Assembly (NCBI RefSeq): GCF_900747795.2
Contig: NC_041401.2
Coordinates: forward strand, 121,059,722 to 121,123,721
Origin: Erpetoichthys calabaricus
Taxonomy: Eukaryota > Chordata > Cladistia > Polypteriformes > Polypteridae
Reading direction: 5' to 3'
Length of the DNA: 64,000 nt
Part shown: piece by piece, positions 44,570 to 55,760 of the stretch
Numbering within the stretch: position 1 is the stretch's first letter
How the letters are laid out: the number at the start of each line of letters is the position of its first letter
Position numbers and translations under genes: made by a program
Notes under the pieces: generated by a model
Told to the model about the DNA's origin: nothing
Databases searched by the model: none
What the model saw: only the letters and a program-made list of their open reading frames with translations

Positions 44570-45251
44570 TAGTGGTGCTACTGGGGCTTGAAACTGCAAC
44601 TTCCAGCAGTCCCTGCAGTGGCTCTGATTGGTCTTCTTTTGAGGGTGCAGGGGCTGTTGGGTTCAAGGAGGCCAGCGCAGCATTTAAAAGGAGGCCAGTG
44701 ATACCAAGGAAAGAAAAAAAGGTATGCCTGAAGCTCTTGTCTGATACCTGTAGATTCTTGTTTTGTCCTGGATTGTTTCTTGGTTGGGGTCTGGATTGTC
44801 TGCTGTCTGCCTGTTACGTGAGGACTGTATGTGGATTTATGGCCATCCTGTGAAGAAAGGAGCGCTCCTGAACCGTCCACCGTTCAGAAACTACCAGTAG
44901 GACTATCTTTACATTCCCCTTCAATGTGCGGATCTCTGGACTATTTACCATCATCTTTACATTACATCTGTTGCCGCTTTTCATGGACTTTACTGTGTGT
45001 GGTTTTTGTTTATGGTTTGTTGTATTTAATGTATAATCACCATAAGGGGAACTGGGGTGGGATCGTTGTTTTCATTTATAATCGTTAATACATTCTTAAT
45101 TTGCTGTTTTATTTCCGATGGCTGTTTGTCTCTGTTTGTGAGTGCGTGAGGGTCGGGCCAAGGCTGTGTGCATCCCTGGAATCTCCACTAAAAAAATACA
45201 TAAATTACCATCTCTTCGACGGTGTGGATCTTAGCGACACCAGACCGCTAC
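44570..45251 (+). mobile_element. Possible solo LTR (low certainty)
   Basis: A discrete block with a TATA-like TTTAAAAGG near 44684 and a CTACA edge near 45251. Its layout resembles a Gypsy-type LTR, but no clear target duplication is seen. It could also be an unclassified repeat. Confidence 0.25.
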
Positions 45252-45715
45252 ATGTTTATATTGTTTTATTGGGCTGATGCCTTTATCTGAGATAACTTAC
45301 AATATTAATGATAAGCCAAGCAAAATGACACCTTTTATTGGCTAACTAGAAAGATTACAATATGCAAGCTTTCGAGGCAACTCAGGCCCCTTCTTCAGGC
45401 AAGATGTAATCAAAGATTACATCTTGCCTGAAGAAGGGGCCTGAGTTGCCTCGAAAGCTTGCATATTGTAATCTTTCTAGTTAGCCAATAAAAGGTGTCA
45501 TTTTGCTTGGCTTTTCTCTACATTCATAATGGCTAACATGGTACAACACCCTAGTACTACAAATATTAATGATACAATTGGTTCTATTTCCCAATTAAAG
45601 CACAGGCAGGCTAAGTGACTTGTTCATGATCACACTGTATCACTAATAGGATTTGAACCCACAACCTCAGGGTCTGAAGCTCACAGCCTTAACCACAACA
45701 CTACACTGCATGTGA
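45245..45715 (+). repeat. MIR/CORE-like SINE split by a Penelope-like palindrome
   Basis: GGGCTGATGCCTTTATCTGA and AACTTACAATATTAATGAT lie left of the insert. CACAGGCAGGCTAAGTGACT, ATAGGATTTGAACCCACAAC and GCCTTAACCACAACACTAC lie right of it. The same order is seen, more diverged, at 9020-9195. The insert at 45313-45556 splits it, with ACAATATTAATGAT repeated on both sides. Confidence 0.6.
45313..45556. mobile_element. Penelope-like/retrozyme-like insertion forming a 201-bp perfect palindrome
   Basis: Arms 45313-45411 and 45415-45513 are exact reverse complements (99 bases each) around a 3-base AAA centre. The right arm then continues as the family 3' end (CATTCATAATGGCTAACATG, GTACAACACCCTAGTACT). 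Flanking ACA(A)ATATTAATGAT on both sides is a 14-15 bp target duplication. Long duplications and a fixed 3' end point to reverse-transcription insertion, with one copy primed in the opposite direction. Each arm carries a CTGAAGA / hairpin / GAAA arrangement like a hammerhead ribozyme. Penelope-like identity is inference. Confidence 0.7.
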
Positions 45716-46545
45716 CATAGTCATGTTGCCCACATATCCTAACAGCCACACCAGCTCCTCCAAAAAAAGATCTGTGGATTTTATCAACCTGTCTGGACCA
45801 GACTGATCACCACATCATCAGAAGTTAAAGAAGAAATCCAGTGCCTGAAGTGGATATACTGTACATAAGTGCCAGTGTACATTGTTTAAGACTGATGTAT
45901 TCACTTTTTAGAGCTCAAATCGCAAGCTTTGAGCGCCACAACACATTGACATTCAATCTATTGGGGACCCCCTTGGAGTTTTGAGCACCTGACTAGGGGT
46001 CATTGGTCCGGCTTGGATAAGCTTATTGAGAGTAGGCAGAATTGAAAACACTGTTGGCATGCATCAAACTGTACTGGTAAGCAAAAACTAAAAACTGCGA
46101 AGTGGCGTCACACCAAACTGGGGAGTACTGTCCACTTCAAACTTTAAAAACATCACCAGGCCAGCGTTTAATATAGCAGCTAACATGGAGTGTTTAACAT
46201 AACGTATGCAACGTAAATGACATTCGGGTGACTGTCGCTCTCACCCTCGCCACTCTCTCAAACACACACACACACAATTGAACACCACCAGTCGGGCAAA
46301 CAACACTGAGAACTCAAGACTGCAGCAGTGCCGGCCCAACTAGTGTAATCATTACGAAATTAGATCTTAAATAACTAAACTCCTGGAAAAGTGGATTAAA
46401 AATCATGATGATGAAAGAACACAATTAGAAAAATAAACCACACACACACAAGTGATGTCATTGTAACACACACATAAACGACTTCCTGCGATCCAATGCA
46501 ACATTTTCACCTGACATCTACTCCACTCATTGCTAATTGCTATTA
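45716..46545. other. Unannotated stretch
   Basis: No gene or clear repeat family recognised. Short CA runs near 46265 and 46440. Confidence 0.5.
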
Positions 46546-47076
46546 TCTACTCTATATATATATAAAATCCTAAGCCTAAAAGCACAACGATTTTGTGCAA
46601 CGATTTTATGTGACGTTTTTGTGTCACGCTTTAAATCAGGCTTATTTTAAAACCTACATATACCTGTATATGTTTGGTATCATTCTTTTCAGAATTTATC
46701 AAACTTTAATGTGATGTTGTTAGATTTTCAGATTCTTTATATTATAAACTAAAAAATATCAGGAACTCACATCCCGAGAGATGAGACTTTGTGCCAAGAG
46801 ATTTAACCACGCCAGGAGCCGGATATAAAAGACAAAGAGTAGGACAGCTGCTGTACACGCTTTTAAATGTTCAAAGTGCCGCACGAGATGCAGATCACAT
46901 GGCACAAAGGCAGCAGCAAGCCAGCAGTTGATTGAGCAAAGAGGAGGTAAACAAAAACTATTTGTTTCCCATTGTACCACCTTGGGGTGCGTTCAGACCC
47001 CCACTTCACAACGCGAGCAGCAGAGATGCATAGCGCAGGCCGGGAGGGTTTGGCAAGCAGGGGGTGAACCCCCTAG
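46546..47076 (+). mobile_element. Non-autonomous Helitron, textbook ends
   Basis: A 531-bp element. It starts TCTACTCTATATATATAT after an A and ends GGGGGTGAACCCCCTAG before a T: a 5-bp perfect stem hairpin with a TGAA-type loop directly in front of CTAG. CCGAGAGATGAGACTTTGTG is an internal segment typical of fish Helitron derivatives. No Rep/helicase coding. Confidence 0.85.
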
Positions 47077-48837
47077 TTAGTATATAATTAAGAAAGCAAA
47101 TTCCTGACAGAAAAAGGAGAATTAATAGGAACACATCAAAAAAGAGTGAAGGGCACAAAACCATGGCAAAAAATTGAATATTTTTAAATGTTCTTATGCA
47201 AAATGAAATACAAGAGAAGAAAAGGTAGCAGATAACTAAGCAATGAGATCCTTTAGAAGTTCAATGACTCACTGCTTGTGAAACTCCACACTTAACGATG
47301 AAAGGTGCCAAAGTGGTTCTTCAGGGCATTTTTCGATTCAAAAAAAAATTCATTCAAATGCAGGATTCAAAAAGATCCTTTATTTATTTATAAGTATAAC
47401 AGTTTTGATAAATGACCATGATGATAAAAGGATTTGTGAAAAAAAGCAAGGGCTTCATGATTTTAAAAGGGCTCTTGCTGCATACAATCACAAAATCTCA
47501 GCAGTTCAGATTTCCTTGATCTGTTGTATTCGGGCAGCCTACCATTTGAGAACAATTTGATTTTTATCCGCACATTACGAACCTTTCAAAAGCCCAAAGA
47601 ATTCATGTCATATGCATAGAACTGTTCTTGGAATGAAATGGTTCCTTGTGAAGCAGGGTTATCTTAATGTATGGGCACAATGGGCACTGGTGTTGTGGCA
47701 GACATGCACTGCTCAAAGTAGGCCTTGGAGACCTCAGGATGTGCGGTCAGAATGGTACTCTTTAATTACAAAAAGTACAGAATTGAGTGAAATGAGCAAT
47801 AAGCAACGGGGCTACCTTACCTTTATTACAGTTCTTATCAAGAGTTTTCTCACTCAGCTCACCTGTCACCCTTCTCCGACTCCCAGCTTCCCATTGCTTT
47901 GGTCCTGCCTCTAAGAAGCCCCACCAATATTTCCCAGCCTAATGAGTGTAGTACTCTGTTCTATCCATCATGCCCACTTGAGAGGCCCTCTGCCCACCTT
48001 GCACCCGTCCAGTTCCTGCCACCATTATTTCCAGTCCTCAGCTCTCATTCCCCATGTAGAAAGGGTTGCCTGTTAGCCTCTCTCTGCATACCTGACCTTG
48101 ACCAATGAAATACTGGTGGCTCTTTGTGATTTAATTAACCCTTACTTAAAGTGCACTATGATATAATGCTTATTTTCATATATGCTCACGGTTCTCTTTG
48201 AATATATGCAAATCATCAACGTTAAGAATATACTTTTCTATACTGGAGCAGAAAGGAGCAGAGGGGCCCACAATGTTTCTGATGTCAATGTATGTTTCAG
48301 TTTTGCTATTAAAACAGGGGTCCCAGGGGGCTATGGTAGAAATTTAACATCTTATTAAAAAAAGAAACATCCCCTAACAGGATAATGCAGTAATCAGGCA
48401 GGAGAAAAGCTATTCATTGTATATTTTAATTACTCCTCAGCAAAATACCTTGGAGGGAGCATTCTTCAAAAGCAGCATGGTCCGAATGATCAGAATGGTC
48501 AGAGAAACAAAGAATAGAGGTTCATTTTATAAACTGCTGAATTTACATACTGTGTCAATGTCAATGCATACATTTTACTCTGGTTGGTTCATTGGTTTAC
48601 ACCCAGATGATTTATATAAAATAAAGGTCTATTATATTATATTTTGGTTCTTCTTATACGTTTGAGTTGAGCCACCACCCTTGAAATTTCTGTGCATATA
48701 ACAACTGTCCATTCTGGTTGTTTACAGGACATCTGCTGGCTTCTTAGTCATCTCTTAGTAATCCTTTAGGACATTTTGCATATTACAGCAACCTTTCTAC
48801 GGGTACATTCTTTATTTACTTGACCATCTTAGTATTT
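47077..48837. other. Unannotated stretch, possible MITE remnant
   Basis: At 47295-47680 GGTTCTTCAGGGC and GAACTGTTCTTGGAATGAAATG faintly resemble the arms of the 9922-10336 MITE family. The rest shows no recognisable gene or repeat; open frames here lack any family signature. Confidence 0.35.
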
Positions 48838-48974
48838 TCCATCCATCCATCCATCCATTATCCAACCCGCTATATCCTAACTACAGGGTCACAGGGGTCT
48901 GCTGGAGCCAATCCCAGCCAACACAGGGCACAAGGCAGGAAACAAACCCCAGGCAGGGCGCCAGCCCACTGCAG
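48838..48974 (-). mobile_element. GGATGG-family SINE, 3' part
   Basis: CCATCCATCCATTATCCAAC, GGGTCACAGGGGTCTGCTGG and GGCGCCAGCCCACTGCAG, reversed. The flanks TTAGTATTTTC and TCAGTATTTTTC look like a slightly decayed target duplication. Confidence 0.85.
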
Positions 48975-49239
48975 ATCTCAGTATTTTTCCTAAACCAATT
49001 CTTATATTTCAGTGTAAATTTTGTTGTTCACTTGATCTTTATCTCATTTTCAACATTTATTAACCCTTTATGCTATTTCTTAAAGATGAATGCTATGTTA
49101 CTCTAAAATTATTCTTCCACAGAGCCTATGATGCCCTTATGATGGCTCTGCTGCCAAGCAGTGGTTCCACAAGGATCCACACAACTTTAAGAGTGAGGCT
49201 AGAACAAAAACATGCAGGAACAGAACTGAAGTTTGAAAA

Positions 49240-49810
49240 CTGCACAAGTGCCGGCTGAAGGACTTTGTTCCAACCCACTGGTTCAATTAGAAACAAATAA
49301 TTTCCGATAATAGAAATTATTTCAATATTATGCCTTGTTAGTGTTTTGACTCTCCGTTGGCATTCCCTTCTTATGTTGTAGTTTTTCCTTTTCTGAGAAT
49401 ATTATCCAAATGATTTGTGAAGCAGAGCACATAAGTAATTCTCCATTCTTCACTTTTTTCTCTTCTATTTCTTTCCAAATATTTTATTAAAACTGACGCT
49501 CACACGCAGGTGTAAATGAGGGTAATTTAGACGAGGCGCCGATGGCTTCTTTGTCATTTACGTCTTGTTGCTAACTGGCAGCTAGTTAAAATAAAACAAA
49601 CAATTAAAAAGAGTGAGTGCAGCTGTTCTAGATTTAACGAAGCAATTAAGGAGCAAAAATCCTAACAAGCGAGTTAATTGAAATGAAGTTCAGAATGTAG
49701 ATGGAGCCAAAACTGTGTCTGCAGCAATAATTGCCTTTTAATTAAGGAAAAGAGTTGGACCAAAACCTGCAGCCTTTTCGGGTCTCCACGATCGCACATG
49801 AGGACCCCAA
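49240..49810. mobile_element. Possible hAT-related element (diverged)
   Basis: TTGTTCCAACCCACTGGTTC on the left and GTTGGACCAAAACCTGCAGC plus TTTTAATTAAGGAAAAGAG on the right mirror each other in part and resemble the 15330-15984 family. Exact ends are not visible. Confidence 0.35.
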
Positions 49811-51768
49811 ACCATCATTGTTTCAGAGACATGTTTTCTCAGTCCTTCCTTAACAAGCATGCATACAGGAACGAATATCAATCCGATTTAGCACAAAAGT
49901 CAAATCCAAAGTCTCTCCGGGTTTCATAACTGAACAGCAGACAATCATGAAAAAAATTGGACTTTGGTTCTTTGTCATTCATATGCCTCAAAGGTAGCAT
50001 GGAAGGAGGGCGCTTGTTTCACTGTATGTCCAGAGACAACCATGAGTGAATTTTAGTGAAAATTAGGTGTGTGAGTGTCACATGTCTAAACCAATCAAAC
50101 GCCTCATGAAGGTGGTGCTCAAAGTAGGGGTGGGGTCCTACTGGTCTGACAGACAGCAACCTTTTGATTGCAATGAACAGTTAAAGTCACCTAAAATCCA
50201 TATAAGTCATGTAAGTGTGTGCTGCGTGTCCAGAGAGCATATTGCACATTTTAAAAATAAACACAAGTTGTTGAAAGGAAAAACCTTTTCTTTAACATCA
50301 GATTATATGTTGGCATTTGAAAACATTAATGGATGGTAAACATGAGCGATACATTGTCACAGGTGCTGTGTTTACTCTCTGTTGTTCAGCATTACAACGA
50401 TAGTGTAGGAGTCGATGGAAGCTTAAAAGAATTAACAGCTATATTCATGAAAATATGATCTGCCAAATATGCATTTGTAGTAAAAAGTGTGTCACACTCC
50501 ATCAAAAGGACTGCCGTTAATGGGGATGATAACAAAGAGCTACAGGAGATGTAGATTTCAGTGCTCAAAGCACTCAAATCAACAAATCAGCAAAAGAACA
50601 CCAGTAAAGCAAGAACAAGGCTGGACAGCATCCACCTTCTAACTGCATGTCCAAACGAATAACTGAAGTAAGTTAACCTTACTATATAATTGGAAATACA
50701 AACACGGCATAACAAAACAGCTGCAGCAGTTTTAACACATTGTTTACCCATAGACCACACTGCTTATGTAAACTCTGTTTGTTGTTGTTATGTCAAATAG
50801 TGATTCAATAGTTAAAATGACAGAAAGATTTCATAGCAGACAGTGACACTCCTCACATGTGTGGAGCTCAGTAGCTGTGGTGGTCTACATGTGTGTGTCT
50901 GTCTGCCTCCAAAGCCGCAGCATTTATTACAACACTTCAGTTACCTTTTGGTGCTGAACTCCTAAATGGATGACAGCGGGTTTAGCTTTTTATTTTCTGT
51001 CAGCATCAAGTCTTTTGTTCAGTATCTTTAGCTATCTCCCTAAAACCCTGTCAGTGGTTTAAAATGCACAGACTGGAGGAACTGAGTGCGAGTGTTTTAG
51101 GAAGAAGCCCTGTAGGTATAGAGTAGTCTTTGTAGCACAGGATTTCTCCATAATTACTCACATTTTAATGGATTGTCCTCAGATGTGTACTCTTTTTCTT
51201 GTTTGAAAATCACATGTGGTCCCGCAAGACTAGAAGTGCAGAATGCGCCTCTTGGCCTGACGGCAATAGAGACAAAGAAATGCAGCAAAGACAGAATAAA
51301 TGCGACTGAACGCATGCAGCCTTCATGGAAGATGACAGGGTAAGAAGTGTGTATTATTTGACGTTGATTTGTTAAGTGGAATTAAAATGGAAGGGTATGA
51401 CTAGGGAGATCTAAATTACCGCTGTGAGATGTAATCATTTCAGATATGATGTTGAAAAAGAAAGATATTCTACTTGTGACTATCAGTAATTCTGCATATG
51501 TGACAATATTTTCAGATAACTCAGAATAACCTCCAGTGCATTTTTTAACATCAGAAATACATTTTGAAGTCTCTTGAACTGCACATTTGTGCATTGTAAG
51601 ATTCTGTATGTAAAACTGAGCTGGAGATATTTCACAATCACTTCCAGTCAAATCTCTTACTTTGTCAGAAGGAGTTCCGGACTATACAGTAATGTTATCA
51701 TATATATGCAGAGCAATGAGAAATTATTACTTCCTTATCTAATCAGTGTTTAATTTCAAAATATATCT
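49811..51768. other. Unannotated stretch
   Basis: About 2 kb of AT-rich sequence with no family I recognise and no spliced gene pattern. The short open frames show no domain motifs. Confidence 0.5.
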
Positions 51769-52369
51769 TGTGACCTCCAGGGAGCGCTGCAGCTCCTAGA
51801 AAACCCAACACACAGACTTGGACACAAGTTTGCCACAAACAAGAGGATTTTTATTTGTGTGAAACTCATCCTTATAAGAATTTCCCACACCACAATCGCA
51901 GTCACTATTCAAATCAGTACACAGCAATACTGTAACTCTGTCATCTCCCTTTGTCATCTTCTCTGCCTCCTCTGCTCCTCTCCACAAGCTTTTTCTACTT
52001 GTTCCTGATTCTGGCTCCCTGATTGAAGTGAGGCTGCTCCTTTTATGCAAACCCCAGAAGCACTTTCTAGGTCTTGAAGCTGTGGCTTTGGAGTGCTTCC
52101 AGATATGCCGGGTGCCCAAAAAGGTAGGGCTCACAAATCCCCTCAGCACCCCATGCCAGCACCAATGGAACCTAACAGGGCCAACCCAAAGTATTACATT
52201 CCCAATGATGCCCTGTGGGTACCCACAGTGATGCCATAACTCAGGGGGGCTGCCACCTGGTGCATTGGGGAAGACATTGCCCTGAATGACTAGTCTTCCC
52301 ATGTTCTTCCATTGTAATGGCCTCCTGGCTGGGTAAGGATCCATGAATGTCCACGTGGGCCATCTGTCA
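51769..52369 (-). mobile_element. Solo LTR, fossil
   Basis: A 601-bp block starting TG and ending CA. On the - strand it has a TATA-like CATAAAAG (near 52040) and an AATAAA signal (near 51849) before its end, the order expected of U3-R-U5. Flanking ATATC occurs on both sides (one base offset on the left), fitting a 5-bp target duplication. No internal region is attached, so this is a solo LTR of a Gypsy- or ERV-like element. Confidence 0.55.
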
Positions 52370-52987
52370 ATATCAATATTCTAATATATCTTAAATTATT
52401 ATTTTGAGATACCTTGAAAAATGCATTTCTAATCTTTCAAGAAAGTTACCTGGAAGTGCATTTGCAGTATCTTTAGTTGTATTTTGGAGATCTCATATCC
52501 TATTCCGATAGCTTGGAATATCTTTTTGTCTTTTTAAAAATATCTTATATTCATTTTATATGATATATCAGATAAAGAACAAACAATTTTAAGATATAAG
52601 GAAATTAATTTGATTTACCTAAGATATGGTTTAGATATTTCAAATGTTAACCATAGTGAAAATGTCTGAAATGCAAGATCTTGGTTGTATTTCAAGGTGT
52701 CTCCAAATGACAAGATATCTTAAATTATGAGAGGTATCTCAAAATGCACATTTATATTCAAGCAGTACTCCACCCAAAAATGCTACTTTTTATGTGTTAG
52801 TTAGTGATGTCCAGTAAAATGTTTAAGCTCATGTTTTTGTGGAGAATGGAGATGAAGTTCATAATATAATACAAGACAATGGTGACCAATGCTGTACAAT
52901 AGTAAACAGTGAGAAAAACATTTATAAAAAAAGAAAATTGTGATGTCACTTGCGGTTTTTGGATTATTGTTTTTCATGTTTCTGTGT
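52370..52987. other. Unannotated stretch
   Basis: AT-rich, with recurrent AAGATAT/ATATCTTA-type words between about 52380 and 52740 on both strands, perhaps a decayed repeat. No coding potential seen. Confidence 0.4.
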
Positions 52988-53331
52988 GGCGGCACGGTGG
53001 CGCAGTGGGTAGCACTGCTGCCTCGCAGTTGGGAGACCCAGGTTCGCCTCCTGGGTCCTCCCTGCGCGGAGTTTGCATGTTCTCCCCGTGTCTGCGTGGG
53101 TTTCCTCCGGGCGCTCCGGTTTCCTCCCACAGTCCAAAGACATGCAAGTTAGGTGGATTGGCGATTCTAAATTGGACCTAGTGTGTGCTTGGTGTGTTTG
53201 TGTGTGTCCTGCGGTGGGTTGGCACCCTGCCCAGGATTGGTTCCCTGCCTTGTACCCTGTGTTGGCTGGGATTGGCTCCAGCAGACCCCCGTGACCCTGT
53301 GTTTGGATTCAGCGGGTTGGATAATGGATGG
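52988..53331 (+). mobile_element. GGATGG-family SINE, full length
   Basis: tRNA-like head with A box (GGTGGCGCAGTGGGTAGCAC) and B box (GGTTCGCCTCC), conserved middle (TTTGCATGTTCTCCCCGTGT), (GT)-rich spacer and tail ending GGATAATGGATGG. Perfect 12-bp target duplication ATGTTTCTGTGT at 52976-52987 and 53332-53343. Little diverged, hence young. Confidence 0.96.
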
Positions 53332-54289
53332 ATGTTTCTGTGTTATGTTTCTTGGGTTTTGTTTATTTATTCATTATGTGCTGTCCTTTTAAAGTAGTTA
53401 CTGTCAACATATAATAAATTGTTCTAATATGTCTCTTGTTCTTTGTGGGTGGAGCCCAAGAGGCAGGGCCTCCGTGATGTCACTACTGAAGGACCGCCCA
53501 CAGCATTTATCTTCCAAAACTAAAAGTAGATCCTTCAGTGGTTCATTGATGTTCAGTGAGCGCATATACCTGTGAGTATTGGATTTTCTGGATTATTGGA
53601 ATTTTTACTTCTGTTTTTGATTTTTAATACCTGCATTTGAGTTTTCACCTAGAATTGCCATTTAGGGAACTCCTTTTTGCCACTTGTGTCCTTTTTAAAA
53701 TTTTCTGAATAAATATTATCATTTATTAAGATTATTTTTTGGTACTTGTCCTTTCTAACCAAAAGTTTTATTGTTCCTTTACCTAGAAGAACATTTTTAT
53801 GTATTTTATGATTTTTTGGATGTTATAAGAGTTTGCTTGGAACTTTGGAATGTAGTTATTTATTTTGGGTCGAGTAGACTGAATCCTCCCTGTGGAGTCA
53901 GGAGGTCAGGCTGCTTAGGATGAGGCCAATTCTAGGCAGGCTAGGAAGGCCTGGCCTGGCTTGTGGAGCCCTTAGGAGTGCTCACACCATCTTTGCTATA
54001 GAAGACAGCTGGATAAGCAACATGTGGATTATGCAGCATGACTAGTGTGAGATCCCCTCCTGGACATTTTTCATATTGTTGTTTTACAGCATTGGTCATC
54101 ATTGCCTTGTATTATAGCAAACTTTTTTTAATCTCTATTTTGTATGAAATTTAAGTATTTGTTCTTGGTCATCACTACAAACTACATGGGATAAAAATAA
54201 CATAATAAAACATAAAAACCATAATTTTTGGGTGGGGTAATCCTTTAAAAACCTTGACATACATGACAGATATTCAGGATGTGTCCAAC
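53332..54289. other. Unannotated stretch
   Basis: No gene or named repeat recognised. It could hold an unclassified LTR-like piece, but no ends are visible. Confidence 0.45.
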
Positions 54290-55320
54290 AACAACATTTA
54301 TTTCTATAGCACATTTACATACAAAGAATGTAGCTTTACAAGATGTCAAAGAAGAAGTTACCAATAAAGAAAAATTAATAACATTAGGCAATAATATTAA
54401 AGTAGCAAAAATAAATCTTTATGATCTTATAAAACAGATGTATAAGTTGTAGGAGAGTAGAATCCTTGTGTACAATATCGTAATATAAGTCTCTAAAAAT
54501 GAGCCTGGCGATAAGGTCAGATTGCCAAGAGGACATAAAAACTCTTATTTAAGCTGGAGAAAAAAAAAAAACAAAATCTGCAGGGGTTCCAAGGCCAAAA
54601 GACCACCCAGCCCCCTCTGGGCATTCTACCTAACATTAATGAGATGAGGCATGGTGCCTGGATCAGATAGTGGGGGTTCAGATTGCCACCACAGAAGAAC
54701 TGGAAAAGACAGGGGATTAGCACAGATTGCGGATCCCTGAAGAATATGATCATTCTTTGCCTATACTGTATAGTCTATAAGGAGTACAACTAAAATGTAG
54801 CTACAAAAAAGCCAAATTAAAATAATGGGTTTTTACCAGTTTTTTTTAAATGTTCCACAGTGTTAGCTTGACAAATTTCTGTTGATAAAGTGTTCCAGAT
54901 TTTAGCAGCATAACAGCAAAAGGCCATCTCAACCACTTCCTTTAAGCTTGGCTCTTGGAACTATAAGTAGACCACCATTAGAAGATCTAAGTTAATGACT
55001 TGGAGTGTAGGGGGACAGGCATTCAGGAAGGGACAATATTACAGTATGTAAGGCTTTATACACTATTAGTAGCATTTTAAAGTCAATTCTAAATGACAAG
55101 GGTAATAACCTTGTAACAACACTAAAACTGGTGAGAGGTGGTCAGATTTTCTTTTTCTAGTTAAGATTCTGGCTGTTGCATTCTGCACTGATTGCAATCG
55201 ATTGATGTCTTTCTTAGGTTGTCCTGTTTTGAGTGCATTACAGTAATCACGTCAACTAAAAAAAAAGCGTGAACTAATTTTTCAGCATCTTCCAATGTTA
55301 TAAGAGGTCTGACTTTTGCT
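54290..55320 (-). mobile_element. L2-type LINE 3' portion with end of reverse transcriptase ORF
   Basis: On the - strand, 55320-54840 encodes the C-terminal part of a LINE ORF2 (VDYCNALKTGQPKKDINRLQ, then SVQNAAARILTRKRK and HLTPVL, then AFCCYAAKIWNTL). A long 3' UTR follows with TGGGGGCTGGGTGGTCTTTT and ends in (GTT)n at 54290. The frame is interrupted in the middle part and the 5' two thirds are absent, so it is a dead 5'-truncated copy. Confidence 0.75.
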
Positions 55321-55455
55321 TAACTCCTTAAGTGAAAAAATGCAGTCCATTGACAACATTGATACTGAAAAATATTTAAGATATCGGGGACCCTTAATTC
55401 ATTTTAAAATATTAGTTAAGTTTGCCTTATACGTCTGCAGTGTTTTTTGTTATGA

Positions 55456-55760
55456 ATATTCAACAATATTTATTTCTATAGCACTTGTAGCTCAAAGTGC
55501 TTTACAAATGATAAAGAAATAATTACAAGAACTGAATGGTCATGAATGGTAATGATAATGATAATGAAGCAATAACAAAAAATAAACCATTACAGACACA
55601 AAAATGAATATGCAGCTTGTAGAATGGAACTTAAATAGTATAATTTTTGAAGTCTCTAAAGATGAGTCCAATAATAAGGTCAGATAGCTAGGGAGGACAG
55701 AAGAAATAGAAGGAAACTCCAGAGGAGGTTGATGTAGTGGGCTCCAAAGGCCTCACATTT
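55456..55760 (-). mobile_element. Second L2-type LINE 3' end
   Basis: CAACAATATTTATTTCTATA, GCACTTGTAGCTCAAAGTGC and TTTACAAATGATAAAG match the 3' end of the family at 25542 and 54290. It lies in the same orientation, just upstream of the longer copy. No ORF. Confidence 0.6.

Noticed and set aside
45622-45710. tRNA-like B box and acceptor-like region
   Set aside because: Part of a MIR/CORE-like SINE; no intact cloverleaf can be drawn.
51796-52344. 182-codon - strand frame
   Set aside because: Lies wholly within the solo LTR candidate and has no protein family signature.
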